DNA from: Chitinophaga silvisoli
GTDB taxonomy: Bacteria > Bacteroidota > Bacteroidia > Chitinophagales > Chitinophagaceae
Direction: 5' to 3'
Length of the DNA: 64,000 nt
NCBI RefSeq assembly: GCF_003412465.1
Contig: NZ_QTJV01000002.1
Coordinates: 620,001-684,000, forward strand
This document shows positions 19,183-28,093 of the stretch, piece after piece. Every line of letters starts with the position of its first letter. Positions within the stretch are counted from its first letter, which is position 1. The position numbers and the translations under genes were made by a program. The notes below the pieces were generated by a model. The model was not told the origin of the DNA. It worked only from the letters and a program-made list of their open reading frames with translations, and did not search any database.

Positions 19183-19811
19183 TTTCTATACAGTACATTT
19201 CACAGCAGACTGACACCTACTCACACCTGGACAATATCAGAATGGCCTGCGAAGCAGGCTGTAAGTGGATTCAATTGCGCATGAAGCAGGCAGATATTCC
19301 CACTATTACAGCCACCGCAGCCCTGGCAAAAGAGGTGTGCGATGCGCATGGTGCCACACTTATTATCAATGATCACCCGGACATTGCTGCCCTGGTAGAT
19401 GCTCACGGCACCCACGTAGGTAAAGAGGATATGACAGTAGCTGCCGCCCGTAGAATATTAGGCCCACATAAAATAGTAGGTGGTACTGCCAATACACTCG
19501 AAGACATTCTGCAACACGTTGCAGATGGTGCCGACTATGTAGGCATAGGCCCTTATCGCTTTACAAAGACCAAAGAAAAACTGAGTCCGATCCTGGGCCT
19601 GGAAGGGATTCGCAACATCATGGCACAGCTGGATGTAAAGATCCCCGTAATTGCCATCGGCGGCATTACCATGGAGGATGTTCCCGATTTATTCAGGACA
19701 GGTATCCAGGGTATTGCCGTTAGCGGACTTATAACTCACGCTACTGACAAACGCCAGCTTTTATCTTCTCTTTATCAAACCATACCACATGCAATCACTT
19801 CAAATAGCTGA
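19179..19811 (+). CDS. thiE: Thiamine phosphate synthase ThiE
   Basis: Joins HMP pyrophosphate and thiazole phosphate to give thiamine phosphate. From the ATG at 19179 the protein has 210 residues; this start is preferred over an in-frame ATG at 19152 because it forms the ATGA overlap with the preceding stop. Complete synthase motifs are seen: [44 protein letters not shown] and IAIGGI. Compared with the preceding paralogue all catalytic and phosphate-binding positions are kept. It overlaps thiG by 23 bases. Confidence 0.95.
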   Translation: MISIQYISQQTDTYSHLDNIRMACEAGCKWIQLRMKQADIPTITATAALAKEVCDAHGATLIINDHPDIAALVDAHGTHVGKEDMTVAAARRILGPHKIVGGTANTLEDILQHVADGADYVGIGPYRFTKTKEKLSPILGLEGIRNIMAQLDVKIPVIAIGGITMEDVPDLFRTGIQGIAVSGLITHATDKRQLLSSLYQTIPHAITSNS

Positions 19812-20556
19812 TCATACATTTAGTTCACGGCTCTTTACAGGTACAGGGAAGTTTTCTTCCTTACAACTGATGGAACAGGCGTTGCTGGCTTCTGCCACAC
19901 AACTGGTCACAGTAGCGCTTAAGAGAGTGGACATCCAGGACACCGGCGATAACATGCTGCGCCACCTGCAATCTTTCAAACTAATGCCGAATACCTCCGG
20001 CGTACGAACTGCCAGCGAAGCAGTGTATGCTGCACAATTAGCCAGGGAAGCACTGGAAACAAACTGGATAAAACTGGAAATACATCCTGATCCCCGCTAC
20101 CTGATGCCGGACCCTATTGAAACCCTGAAAGCCGCCGAAGAACTGGTGAAACTCGGTTTCATTGTGCTGCCTTATATACATGCAGATCCTGTATTGTGCA
20201 AAAGGTTAGAGCAGGTGGGTGTGGCAGCAGTCATGCCACTGGGATCCCCCATAGGCAGTAACAAAGGCTTGCGCACTGCTGATTTCCTGGAGATCATTAT
20301 TGAGCAAAGCCAGATACCTGTGGTAGTTGATGCAGGTATCGGCAGTCCCTCCGATGCCGCAAAAGCCATGGAGATGGGTGCAGATGCTGTACTCGTCAAC
20401 ACAGCTATTGCAGTAGCCAAAGATCCTGTAGCCATGGCACAGGCATTTGCAACAGCGGTAGTAGCAGGCAGGATGGCTTACGAAGCAGGACTACCACCGG
20501 TATATAAACAGGCTGTGGCTTCCAGCCCTCTTATTGGATTCCTGGATGAAGTATAA
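19789..20556 (+). CDS. thiG: Thiazole synthase ThiG
   Basis: Forms the thiazole phosphate ring from deoxyxylulose phosphate, dehydroglycine and ThiS thiocarboxylate. The 255 residues match ThiG. Landmarks are [12 protein letters not shown] at the N-terminus, [17 protein letters not shown]-like [16 protein letters not shown] with the expected catalytic Lys, [43 protein letters not shown]. The start overlaps the end of thiE by 23 bases and the stop lies 2 bases before thiH, giving a tightly coupled operon. Confidence 0.97.
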   Translation: MQSLQIADHTFSSRLFTGTGKFSSLQLMEQALLASATQLVTVALKRVDIQDTGDNMLRHLQSFKLMPNTSGVRTASEAVYAAQLAREALETNWIKLEIHPDPRYLMPDPIETLKAAEELVKLGFIVLPYIHADPVLCKRLEQVGVAAVMPLGSPIGSNKGLRTADFLEIIIEQSQIPVVVDAGIGSPSDAAKAMEMGADAVLVNTAIAVAKDPVAMAQAFATAVVAGRMAYEAGLPPVYKQAVASSPLIGFLDEV

Positions 20557-20558
20557 GT

Positions 20559-21668
20559 ATGGCAGATTTTAAAACACTCTTTTCCCAATATGATTGGGAG
20601 CAGGTAAAAGACAGCATTTATGCAAAGACCCCTGCAGATGTAGAACAGGCTTTGCATAGCACCAGGCGCACGATCGAAGACTTCAAAGCATTGATATCTC
20701 CGGCCGCAGCACCCTATTTGTCCGATATGGCTCATATGAGCCAGCAACTTACCAGACAGCGCTTTGGCAATACCATGCAGTTGTATATTCCGCTTTACCT
20801 CAGCAATGAATGCCAGAACATCTGTACCTATTGCGGGTTTAGTCTTGATAACAAAATTGCCCGCAAAACGCTGAACAGGGAAGAAGTACTGGCGGAAGTA
20901 AAGGCCATCAAAGATATGGGATACGACCATGTATTGCTGGTGACAGGCGAGGCGCAGCAAACCGTAGGCCTTCCTTATTTCAGGGAAATGCTGGAGCTGA
21001 TCCGGCCTCATTTTTCCAACATATCTATGGAGGTACAGCCCATGGATCAATCAGATTATGAGGCGCTCATTCCACTGGGACTGCACAGCGTATTGGTTTA
21101 CCAGGAAACGTATCATGAAGCGGATTATAAACTGCATCATCCCAAAGGGCGTAAATCGAATTTCCATTATCGTCTCGAAACGCCTGATCGCTTAGGAAAA
21201 GCGGGCATTCACAAAATAGGGCTGGGGGTATTAATTGGATTGGAAGACTGGCGTACAGATAGTTTCTTTACCGCATTGCATCTGCAATACCTGGAAAGGA
21301 CCTACTGGCAAACACGCTACAGTCTCTCATTTCCACGTTTGCGCCCTTGTGCAGGCGGCTTAACGCCAAAGGCGGTGATGAATGACAGGGAGCTGGTGCA
21401 ATTGATCTGTGCATATAGATTATTATCACCGGAGCTGGAGCTAAGTCTTTCTACACGGGAATCTCCCAGCTTCAGAGATCATGTGATACAACTGGGTATT
21501 ACTACTATGAGTGCGGGTTCGCGGACGAATCCGGGAGGTTATACCCTGGGAGATGATTCACTGGAGCAATTTGAAATTTCAGATGAACGTGATCCGGGAA
21601 TGATTGCGGAGATGCTTAGAAACAAAGGCTATGAGGCCGTCTGGAAAGACTGGGACAGAGCTTTCTAA
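20559..21668 (+). CDS. thiH: 2-iminoacetate synthase ThiH
   Basis: Radical SAM tyrosine lyase that supplies dehydroglycine for thiazole formation with ThiG. The protein has 369 residues. The cluster motif CQNICTYCGF (CX3CX2C) is at about residue 86, followed by LLVTGEAQQTVG and the C-terminal RE-containing segments LSLSTRESPSFRDH and TTMSAGSRTNPGGY characteristic of ThiH. It lies 2 bases after thiG and is the last gene of the riboswitch-controlled operon, which closes at a terminator 34 bases on. Confidence 0.96.
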   Translation: MADFKTLFSQYDWEQVKDSIYAKTPADVEQALHSTRRTIEDFKALISPAAAPYLSDMAHMSQQLTRQRFGNTMQLYIPLYLSNECQNICTYCGFSLDNKIARKTLNREEVLAEVKAIKDMGYDHVLLVTGEAQQTVGLPYFREMLELIRPHFSNISMEVQPMDQSDYEALIPLGLHSVLVYQETYHEADYKLHHPKGRKSNFHYRLETPDRLGKAGIHKIGLGVLIGLEDWRTDSFFTALHLQYLERTYWQTRYSLSFPRLRPCAGGLTPKAVMNDRELVQLICAYRLLSPELELSLSTRESPSFRDHVIQLGITTMSAGSRTNPGGYTLGDDSLEQFEISDERDPGMIAEMLRNKGYEAVWKDWDRAF

Positions 21669-21701
21669 ACCCGGCATTTGTCAGCCTGCTGCAAAAAATA
21701 C

Positions 21702-21735
21702 AACAGTCCCGCCTGCAGACGGGACTGTTATTTTT
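21702..21735 (+). terminator. Thiamine operon terminator
   Basis: Stem AACAGTCCCG (21702-21711) with CGGGACTGTT (21720-21729), 8-base loop, followed by ATTTTT. Ends the thi transcript. Confidence 0.88.
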
Positions 21736-21881
21736 ACCTAAATCCATTACTGAAATTGTTACTTATAAACATAAGTAGCCGTTTATTCTTTGAATTCAAA
21801 TGTAAGTTGCGCATAATGAACAACAGCATTCCGCTTCATTTTGAACAAAAAGAACAGCCATGCTTATAATGAACAGGATGT

Positions 21882-22343
21882 TCAGTGAACTACTTTCTCC
21901 AGGTCACGGTAAGTCCTTACGGTATCATGTGCACTTCTCAGTGCCCTGCGTTGATTGGCGATCAGCTCACGGATACTATATGGCATTGAGATATCAGAGC
22001 CCAGTACATCCTCATAGGTCCGCTGGGTGGCATCTTCTCCATACTCGCATGCAGACAGAATAGAATGCCTGTCATGCCCGGAGAAGGTCGCTTTTACATC
22101 CATCCAGGTTCTGTACAGCTTACCATAAATAGTAGTATTGTGTGTAGACTCCGCGCCACCATCCTGCAATATACCGTTCAGTTGATCTATATAAGTAATA
22201 CTTTCTTCTCTCATTCTTTGGAACAATGCTTTCAGATCAGCATCATCTGTCTGATCAATGGCTTTCAGATATCCCGCTTCCCGGTCATTATTGATCCTGA
22301 TCAGATCATTCAGGGCCTCTATCAATTTCTCGTTCAATTGCAT
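21882..22343 (-). CDS. PA2169/DUF2383 four-helix-bundle protein
   Basis: Predicted 153-residue cytosolic helical protein. I chose the ATG at 22343 because the family starts with a segment like MQLNEKLIEALNDLIRINNDREAGY; an upstream in-frame ATG (22493) would add 50 residues unlike the family. The pattern LNDLIRINNDREAGYLKAI and later SILSACEYGEDATQRTYEDVL is typical of the PA2169 family, a ferritin-like four-helix fold of unknown function often found among stress-induced genes. It is convergent with the thiamine operon and lies next to other small stress-type genes. Confidence 0.82.
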   Translation of the reverse strand: MQLNEKLIEALNDLIRINNDREAGYLKAIDQTDDADLKALFQRMREESITYIDQLNGILQDGGAESTHNTTIYGKLYRTWMDVKATFSGHDRHSILSACEYGEDATQRTYEDVLGSDISMPYSIRELIANQRRALRSAHDTVRTYRDLEKVVH

Positions 22344-22666
22344 GATGATAGTTTTTAAATGAATGAAGAATGTTGTGTTCTTTCTAAAATAAAATTCAAA
22401 AATTTTACCAGCCTTTTCTGAACGGAGGTTTAGCAGCTGGTCCGCAATGAATATACTTACTGCCAGCGGAAAGCACTCATCAGTAGCGTACATTTTACCT
22501 CCCTACGGGGAATATGTTCTACATAGCTTTTCGGCCGCAAATGCAGTATGTATAAGGATTCCGGGGCGCTAAAACGGTTTACACCGCTGTCAGAAGCACA
22601 TCTCCGGGAAGAGCTGCTTAACTGGCACAAATTTTCTATTCTTTAAGATAACCAAATCTTTTTGAT
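22344..22666. other. Divergent intergenic region
   Basis: 323 bases between the DUF2383 gene and the small membrane peptide gene. I see no gene, strong hairpin or clear TAnnTTTG box; TATTCTTTA near 22638 is only a partial match. It presumably carries both divergent promoters. Confidence 0.5.
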
Positions 22667-22819
22667 ATGAACGGCTTACTTTATTTAATTGCGATTATTC
22701 TGATCATCGGATGGATTTTGGGCGTGTTTGTTTACTCCGCGGGCAGCCTGATACATGCCTTACTGGTATTGGCCATTATTGCTATCCTCGTAAATATAAT
22801 ACGCGGCAGAGCTGTTTAA
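22667..22819 (+). CDS. Small hydrophobic membrane peptide (lmo0937-like)
   Basis: A 50-residue reading frame, ATG at 22667 to TAA at 22817-22819. The sequence is almost entirely two membrane segments: GLLYLIAIILIIGWILGVF and LIHALLVLAIIAILVNIIR, ending RGRAV. The pattern LLYLIAIILIIGWILG...HxLLVLAIIAIL is that of the lmo0937 family, short membrane peptides often induced by stress. It is followed 31 bases later by a strong terminator, supporting a genuine short transcription unit. Function unknown. Confidence 0.82.
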   Translation: MNGLLYLIAIILIIGWILGVFVYSAGSLIHALLVLAIIAILVNIIRGRAV

Positions 22820-22850
22820 CGGCCTGCCTCAGAATAAGGAATTTCATCGA

Positions 22851-22900
22851 CTACAGCCGGCTGAAGAGCATTATCCTCTTCAGTCGGCTGTAGTTTTTTT
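22851..22900 (+). terminator. Strong terminator after the membrane peptide gene
   Basis: 18-base stem CTACAGCCGGCTGAAGAG (22851-22868) and CTCTTCAGTCGGCTGTAG (22876-22893) with one mismatch, 7-base loop, then seven T. Confidence 0.92.
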
Positions 22901-23029
22901 ACCTTAAAAACCAATCTCTCTTTAAGCACGTATATCAATTTACACGTTTGAGAAACCGCCCGATGGGCACCAGGATATATATAGTCATGTGATGTTTGTT
23001 TTAATTCTCTAATATTTAAATTCCTTCTT

Positions 23030-23734
23030 ATGTTCACACGGAAGACCCACTCCGAAACCAGCAATGGTCTTGAGGATGGCATTGCCATGCCTAACGTACA
23101 TCGTCGTACATTCTTAAAATATGCAGGTATGGGAGCAGCCGTACTTTCAACAGGATCTGTACTTAGCAGTTGTAGTAGCGATGATGACAATGATGGCACC
23201 GGTGTAAGCCTTGGCAGCGGCGATACTGCTGTATTAAATTATGCTTTCGCACTGGAACAGCTGGAAGCGGCTTTCTACACCCAGGTGATCTTAACCCCGT
23301 ATACAGGCATCAGCGACGAGGAAATGTCTTTTCTGACTGATATACGAAATCATGAAATTGCTCACAGGGAATTCTTCCGCAAAGCCTTAAGTACATCGGC
23401 TATCCAGGATTTACAGGTTGATTTCAGCAGTATTGATTTTACCAGCAGAGACAAGGTACTGGCAGCAGCACAGACATTCGAAGACCTCGGTGTATCTGCA
23501 TACAACGGTGCAGGTAAATATATAACCACACCGGCTTACCTGGGCCTGGCAGGCAAAATTGTATCTGTAGAAGCCCGCCATGCAGCGTACATCCGCGACC
23601 TGGTAAGCGCAGGCTCCTTCTCATCGAATGCTGACAGTAATGGGTTGGATGCAGCTAAAACACCTGCAGATGTATTTGCAGCTGCCGGCGTTTACATCAA
23701 AACAAAGATCAATACAAATACTCTCCCCAAATAA
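23030..23734 (+). CDS. Exported ferritin-like domain protein with Tat/lipoprotein signal
   Basis: Protein of 234 residues in the Ferritin_2 type (PF13668-like). Residues 24-50 form an export signal with twin arginine (HRRTFLKYAG) and end at SSC, so it is likely a Tat-exported lipoprotein. The four-helix part shows paired metal-ligand positions: LNYAFALEQLEAAFY with Glu, RNHEIAHREFF with Glu/His, FEDLGVSAYNG and VEARHAAYIRD. An in-frame ATG at 23090 (MPNVHRRTF) is an equally possible start. Located 19 bases before a paralogue. Probably iron- or peroxide-related, but no activity can be stated. Confidence 0.82.
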   Translation: MFTRKTHSETSNGLEDGIAMPNVHRRTFLKYAGMGAAVLSTGSVLSSCSSDDDNDGTGVSLGSGDTAVLNYAFALEQLEAAFYTQVILTPYTGISDEEMSFLTDIRNHEIAHREFFRKALSTSAIQDLQVDFSSIDFTSRDKVLAAAQTFEDLGVSAYNGAGKYITTPAYLGLAGKIVSVEARHAAYIRDLVSAGSFSSNADSNGLDAAKTPADVFAAAGVYIKTKINTNTLPK

Positions 23735-23753
23735 CTTATAAAAAACTACACTC

Positions 23754-24563
23754 ATGGACCTGCAAAATATCTTTTCTGAAATAGAGAAAAAAGACCCTGA
23801 AATATATGAGAGGCTGGATACCCGCAGAAATGTGATGAAGCAGTTTGGCCGTGTATTAGCCATGTCAGCAGTGCCCTTCGCCCTGGGCGGCATGCTCAAA
23901 AAAGCATATGGCCGTACCCCGGCGGATGTACTGGCTGTGCTCAACTTCGCCCTGACACTGGAATACCTGGAAGCGGAGTTTTATGCGCAAGCGATCACTC
24001 ATACGTCCCTGTTCCCAACAGCTGCATCGCTACAGGCATTCACCACCATCGGCACTCATGAAACTGCACACGTAGCTTTCCTGAAATCCGCGATTACCAG
24101 TGCAAGTGGTACACCTGTCGATAAACCTACCTTTGATTTCACGGCAGGAGGTACATTCAGCAATGTATTTACCAACTACGGTACACTGCTCGGTGTTGCA
24201 CAGGCATTTGAAGATACGGGTGTCAGGGCCTACAAAGGACAGGCCGCTACGCTGATGGAAAATTCTACCGTACTTACAGCAGCCCTGCAGATTCACTCCA
24301 TCGAAGCAAGGCATGCGGCGCACATCCGCTCTATGCGCAGAGCACTGACTGGCGATACTAAAATCAAACCATGGATTACCGGCAAGTATACGGATATCGC
24401 GGCCACACAACCGGTATATAATGGGGAGGAAAATGAAATACAGGCCAATGTAACGATCACAGGTATCGCTACACAGGTAACGCAGGATGCAGCCACAGAA
24501 TCGTTTGATGAACCGCTGACAAAAGAGGCGGTGTTAGAGATTGCGAATTTATTTATCGTTTAA
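23754..24563 (+). CDS. Ferritin-like domain protein, paralogue
   Basis: Protein of 269 residues and the second member of a pair. A hydrophobic segment at about 35-48 (VLAMSAVPFALGGML) follows an amphipathic N-terminus with RRNVMKQFG, resembling a weak Tat-like export signal. The ferritin-like helices carry LNFALTLEYLEAEFY, GTHETAHVAFL, FEDTGVRAYKG and IEARHAAHIR, aligning residue for residue with the metal-ligand helices of the preceding protein. A C-terminal extension of about 50 residues, rich in Thr and acidic residues, is unique to this copy. Same operon as the first copy. Confidence 0.82.
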   Translation: MDLQNIFSEIEKKDPEIYERLDTRRNVMKQFGRVLAMSAVPFALGGMLKKAYGRTPADVLAVLNFALTLEYLEAEFYAQAITHTSLFPTAASLQAFTTIGTHETAHVAFLKSAITSASGTPVDKPTFDFTAGGTFSNVFTNYGTLLGVAQAFEDTGVRAYKGQAATLMENSTVLTAALQIHSIEARHAAHIRSMRRALTGDTKIKPWITGKYTDIAATQPVYNGEENEIQANVTITGIATQVTQDAATESFDEPLTKEAVLEIANLFIV

Positions 24564-24622
24564 TTAATACATTCCGCTTAATACGTTCCGGCGGCCGAAG
24601 GCCGAAAAAAATTTTTTTAAGG

Positions 24623-24656
24623 AAAATGCTTTTGCCCATGGCAGAAGCATTTTTTC
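24623..24656 (+). terminator. Terminator after the ferritin-like pair
   Basis: AAAATGCTTTTGCC (24623-24636) pairs with GGCAGAAGCATTTT (24640-24653) with one G-T wobble, 3-base loop, followed by TTT. Confidence 0.85.
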
Positions 24657-24667
24657 TTAAAGGGCTT

Positions 24668-24675
24668 TACCTTTG
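24668..24675 (+). promoter_or_regulatory. Promoter -7 box abutting a start codon
   Basis: TACCTTTG is an exact TAnnTTTG match and ends 5 bases before the ATG at 24681. Transcription starting about 4 bases after the box would give a nearly leaderless mRNA. Confidence 0.5.
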
Positions 24676-24680
24676 CTGAC

Positions 24681-25790
24681 ATGAGAAAATATCTTTTGTT
24701 TAGCCTGCTCTTCGCAGCCTGCAGCACCTCCCGTCATTCTGTGAATACTTCGGATGTATCTCAGCTCCGCCTTTTACACAAACAAACTGTTCCATACAAC
24801 ACGCCATTCAATGGCACTACGATAGGAGGGCTCTCAGGTATTGACTACGACAGCTCCCGCAATGTATACTACCTCATCTGCGATGACCGCTCGGAACACC
24901 AGGCAGCCCGTTTTTACACGGCCCGGGTGCCGGTGAATGGCGACAAAATAACTTTCACTGCTGTGACTTCACTTCCTATGCCCGATGGCCGTCCATTCCC
25001 CGCTACCAAAAACCTGGCACCGGATCCGGAAGCCATGCGTTACAATCCTCATAGCGATCACCTGGTCTGGAGCAGCGAGGGAGAACGTATTATCAATGCT
25101 AAAGACACCATTTTAAAAGATCCTGCTGTTTATGAAATATCCAGGGAAGGGCAGTTTATCGGCTCATTCCCCATTCCTGCACAATTGCATATGCAGGCCA
25201 CGAACAATGGCCCCCGCAAGAATGGCACCTTCGAAGGCCTGGGTATCACTCCTGATGGAAAGTATATGTTTGTCAGTGTAGAAGAACCCCGTTATGAAGA
25301 TGGTCCACGTGCAGATCTGAGAGATAAAAGCGCCTGGATCCGCATTATCAAATACAGCCTGCAAACAAGGCAGCCCATAGCTCAGTTTGCCTACAGACTG
25401 GCACCTATAGCAGCCGCACCGGCACCAGCAGATGCCTTTGCCATCAATGGTATTCCGGATATCCTCGTATTGTCAGATACCCGGCTCCTCATCATGGAAC
25501 GCTCTTTCTCCACAGGCGTAAAGAATTGCACGATCCGTCTTTATAAGGCAGACCTGTCTCATGCTTCAGATGTATCGGCGATCCAGTCATTGCAGACCGA
25601 TACCCACTTCACACCTGTTGCGAAAAAGCCTTTGTTCAATTTTGAAAGTCTGGATACCTATGTGGATAATGTGGAAGGGATGAGTTTCGGACCAAGGTTG
25701 CCAAACGGCCACAGAAGCCTTATATGTGTGGCTGACAATAATTTTTCTGACCAAGAAGAAACGCAGTTTTACATCTTCGAAATCAAATAA
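24681..25790 (+). CDS. Phytase-like/esterase-like lipoprotein
   Basis: Predicted lipoprotein of 369 residues: signal MRKYLLFSLLFAAC with lipid-accepting Cys at residue 14. The mature part fits the esterase-like activity of phytase family (PF13449 type), a beta-propeller domain: IGGLSGIDYDSSRNVYYLICDDRS, the DPEAMRY segment, FEGLGITPDGKYMFVSVEEP and a final NVEGMSFGPRLPNGHRSLICVADNNF. Likely located at the periplasmic or cell-surface side. True substrate unknown; phytate hydrolysis is not established for the family as a whole. Single gene with its own promoter box and no co-directional close neighbour. Confidence 0.83.
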   Translation: MRKYLLFSLLFAACSTSRHSVNTSDVSQLRLLHKQTVPYNTPFNGTTIGGLSGIDYDSSRNVYYLICDDRSEHQAARFYTARVPVNGDKITFTAVTSLPMPDGRPFPATKNLAPDPEAMRYNPHSDHLVWSSEGERIINAKDTILKDPAVYEISREGQFIGSFPIPAQLHMQATNNGPRKNGTFEGLGITPDGKYMFVSVEEPRYEDGPRADLRDKSAWIRIIKYSLQTRQPIAQFAYRLAPIAAAPAPADAFAINGIPDILVLSDTRLLIMERSFSTGVKNCTIRLYKADLSHASDVSAIQSLQTDTHFTPVAKKPLFNFESLDTYVDNVEGMSFGPRLPNGHRSLICVADNNFSDQEETQFYIFEIK

Positions 25791-25924
25791 CAATACTATT
25801 TTATCAATGAGTGGTATCATCTGGTTGTATACTTGGAGATCCACTTAATGTCAACTATATTAGAGAATCATTCGAGATCTTGAATGTATAATCTATGCCA
25901 ATTTTTAGGCTATCCGTGAAAACC

Positions 25925-26683
25925 CTATATTCCATTTGATGCAGTCAGAATAATAGGTTCTCCACTTGTCACGAGCACAGTGTGTTCATGCTGGGCCACA
26001 AAACTACCATCCTTGGTGATTAGTGTCCAGCCATCCCCCGAAGTATCAGCATAGTTTGCCCCTGTAGAGATAAATGTCTCAATAGCGACCACAGAATTAC
26101 TGCGGAAACGGGTTCTGTTGAACCGGTCGTAGAAGTTAGGGATTTCTCGGGGAGCTTCGTGCAGACTTCTGCCTATGCCATGGCCGACCAGGTTCCTGAT
26201 GACCCGGTATCCTTTTTCTTTGGCGGCATCTTCTACAATACGACCAATGTGGGCCAGGCGTACGCCATCGCTGATATTGCGGATGGCCTTGTGCAGGATT
26301 TCGATAGAGGCATTGATAAGGGCTGCATGCCGGAACAGGTCTTCTCCCAGTACAAAAGAGCCTCCATTGTCAGCATAATACCCTGCCAGTTCAGCAGAAA
26401 CATCGATATTGACGAGATCACCAGGCTGCAAAATTCTTTGTGCGGAGGGGATGCCGTGGGCCACTTCGTTGTTCACACTGATGCAGGTATAACCAGGGAA
26501 ATTGTAAGTCAGTTTCGGGGCCGATCTGGCACCCATTTGGGTTAATAAAGCACCGCCATACTCATCCAGTTCTTTGGTAGACATGCCGGGAGCGGCATAT
26601 TGACGCATCAGCTGCAACACCTTACCAACTACTTCACTGATGGCCTGCATGCCACTTAGTTCTGCTGTGGATGTAATGGACAT
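25925..26683 (-). CDS. map: Methionine aminopeptidase, type I
   Basis: Removes the initiator Met from nascent proteins. The 252 residues are typical of type Ia. Metal ligands and active-site motifs are visible: NEVAHGIPS (active-site His), VNIDVSAELAGYYADNGGSF (two Asp), LVGHGIGRSLHEAP (His), AIETFIS (Glu) and AQHEHTVLV (Glu). No N-terminal zinc-finger extension is present. It lies downstream of thymidylate kinase on the minus strand with 66 bases between. Confidence 0.93.
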   Translation of the reverse strand: MSITSTAELSGMQAISEVVGKVLQLMRQYAAPGMSTKELDEYGGALLTQMGARSAPKLTYNFPGYTCISVNNEVAHGIPSAQRILQPGDLVNIDVSAELAGYYADNGGSFVLGEDLFRHAALINASIEILHKAIRNISDGVRLAHIGRIVEDAAKEKGYRVIRNLVGHGIGRSLHEAPREIPNFYDRFNRTRFRSNSVVAIETFISTGANYADTSGDGWTLITKDGSFVAQHEHTVLVTSGEPIILTASNGI

Positions 26684-26699
26684 AATTCCTTCTTTTTAT

Positions 26700-26742
26700 C
26701 TGGAAAAGGGTATTACACTTAGCCATGAACTTCCTTTTCCAG
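26700..26742. repeat. Intergenic hairpin between thymidylate kinase and map
   Basis: CTGGAAAAGG (26700-26709) and CCTTTTCCAG (26733-26742), perfect 10-base arms, 23-base loop. No T-run follows in the leftward direction, so it is not a standard terminator; it may be an mRNA-processing or regulatory structure before map. Confidence 0.4.
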
Positions 26743-26749
26743 GAATGTT

Positions 26750-27442
26750 TTAAATCAGTTTTTCCAGACAGGCTACGATGCTTGCGTGGATGTCCGCAAT
26801 AGGCAGCATGCTGTCTGTTTTATCATAACATACTATTTTGGTAATGGCAGGGTCTGTATCTGCCAGTACTTCATATTCTTTTCTCACTGCCAGCTGGAGG
26901 GAGAAGTCTTTTTCATGGATGTCTTCCTTGCCATTCAGGTAGCTACGGTCTTCATGCTTCATTCTCCTGGTCAGCGCCTGTTCAGTGTGGGAGAAGGGCA
27001 CATCCAGGTAAATGGAGAGATCCGGCTGGGGAATGCGGTTGTACTCGTATTCAAACATGTTAATCCATTCACGCAATTCCTGCTTTTCGGTCTCTGTGTC
27101 TAGCTTCGCGCATTGAAAGGCGATATTCGACAGCACATACCTGTCTACCAGAACGGTATAGCCATTGGCCAGCCATTCATTGATGGTGCTGGCAAAGTCT
27201 TTCCTGTCTTCGGCAAAAATGAGGGCTACCAGCTGCGGGTGTACATTTTTCACATCTCCGAACTCACCGCGCAGGAATTTTGCCACCAGGTCGCCAAATA
27301 CGCCACCGTTCTGACTTCTTGGAAAGTGGATGAAGCGGGTTTCAATACCCTGCTGGTGATAGTAATTGCTTAGTAAGTCAATCTGGGTCGATTTTCCTGC
27401 TCCATCGAGTCCTTCTACGGCTATGAATCTGCTTTTTCGCAT
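26750..27442 (-). CDS. tmk: Thymidylate kinase
   Basis: Phosphorylates dTMP to dTDP. The protein has 230 residues with P-loop VEGLDGAGKST near residue 8-18, the DRY substrate motif (VLVDRYVLSNIAFQ) and the helical segment IPQPDLSIYLDVPF. The LID part, ALTRRMKHEDRSYLNGKEDIHEKD, is longer than in many bacteria and includes Arg residues that contact ATP. It is co-directional with map, downstream. Confidence 0.93.
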   Translation of the reverse strand: MRKSRFIAVEGLDGAGKSTQIDLLSNYYHQQGIETRFIHFPRSQNGGVFGDLVAKFLRGEFGDVKNVHPQLVALIFAEDRKDFASTINEWLANGYTVLVDRYVLSNIAFQCAKLDTETEKQELREWINMFEYEYNRIPQPDLSIYLDVPFSHTEQALTRRMKHEDRSYLNGKEDIHEKDFSLQLAVRKEYEVLADTDPAITKIVCYDKTDSMLPIADIHASIVACLEKLI

Positions 27443-27628
27443 TGATCTGGTTTAGGGGGTAAAGATATTACATCTGTTTTCCATTTGGAAAATCTGTTTC
27501 TGTTGGGGAAATAGTTCCTGTTCGGAAGAATCACTGTATAAAATAGGATCCGGGTGCAGGATCGGGTTTGCCGTAGTATGTCTGGTATGCATTTTTAAGG
27601 CTAACCCATCTGTAACCCGTAGGTATTC

Positions 27629-27712
27629 CGCAGATAATCCGCCTCTTTTAGAATGCGGGTTATTGGCGAGATATATGCGGGTTATCTGCGGGTTATCTGC
27701 GGGATATCTCCC
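27629..27712. repeat. Short direct and inverted repeats
   Basis: GCGGGTTATCT occurs twice in tandem at 27677-27698, with a variant GCGGGATATCT next to it and GCGGGTTAT further left at 27655. CCGCAGATAATCCGC at 27629-27643 is the reverse complement of GCGGGTTATCTGCGG (27677-27691) except for one base, so the block can form a hairpin. Origin unknown. Confidence 0.55.
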
Positions 27713-27806
27713 TTAGAAGCTAGGCTTGTCTTAGTACAGAAAAACCTACAGTTGACCTTGTATGCAGAATTAGCTTTACAGGTTGGAGCTTGATTCAGCA
27801 AGCGCT

Positions 27807-27974
27807 TTACAGGTGTAAAATACTCATTACTTTGTTTCCTTTCTTCCATTTTGAGGACAAAGCGCCCTCTTTTGTATGTGCCTCATTGGGTGTCAGGTAG
27901 TTACAACTCATGTGCGGTCTGACACGGTTATAAAATACAAAGGGATGGGCCTTTAGGCCTGGCCTAATATAGGT
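27807..27974 (-). pseudogene. IS3-like transposase, 3' remnant
   Basis: On the minus strand a frame without start codon ends at 27807 and reads HPFVFYNRVRPHMSCNYL followed by TPNEAHTKEGALSSKWK. The YN-RVRPH...YLTPNEAH string is the characteristic C-terminus of IS3-family/rve-type DDE transposases, where ERPHxxLGYLTP is usual. Upstream, an in-frame stop at 27975-27977 and loss of the rest of the protein show that only about 55 codons survive. I could not identify terminal inverted repeats of the element. Confidence 0.65.
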
Positions 27975-28093
27975 TTAAACAATGATTAATGAATCCTGTT
28001 TGCTTACTCGCAGCGATACCGGGATTTGCGCATTTTCTTTAACATATCCTTAAGGGTCTTATACATTACTTTTAAAGGCAATAAAGTACCTGT

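Larger units (their letters stand above)
27443..28093. other. 650-base gene-free region with repeats and transposase scar
   Basis: No intact gene. It contains short repeats of GCGGGTTATCT (about 27655-27712) with an inverted partner at 27629-27643, and a transposase 3' fragment on the minus strand (27807-27974). The right end (about 28000-28093) should hold the promoter of the MutS-like gene. The structure looks like an old insertion site. Confidence 0.7.

Noticed and set aside
27655..27712. CRISPR-like or iteron array of GCGGGTTATC
   Set aside because: Only three or four short units, partly contiguous, with no spacers of uniform length and no rep or cas gene nearby.
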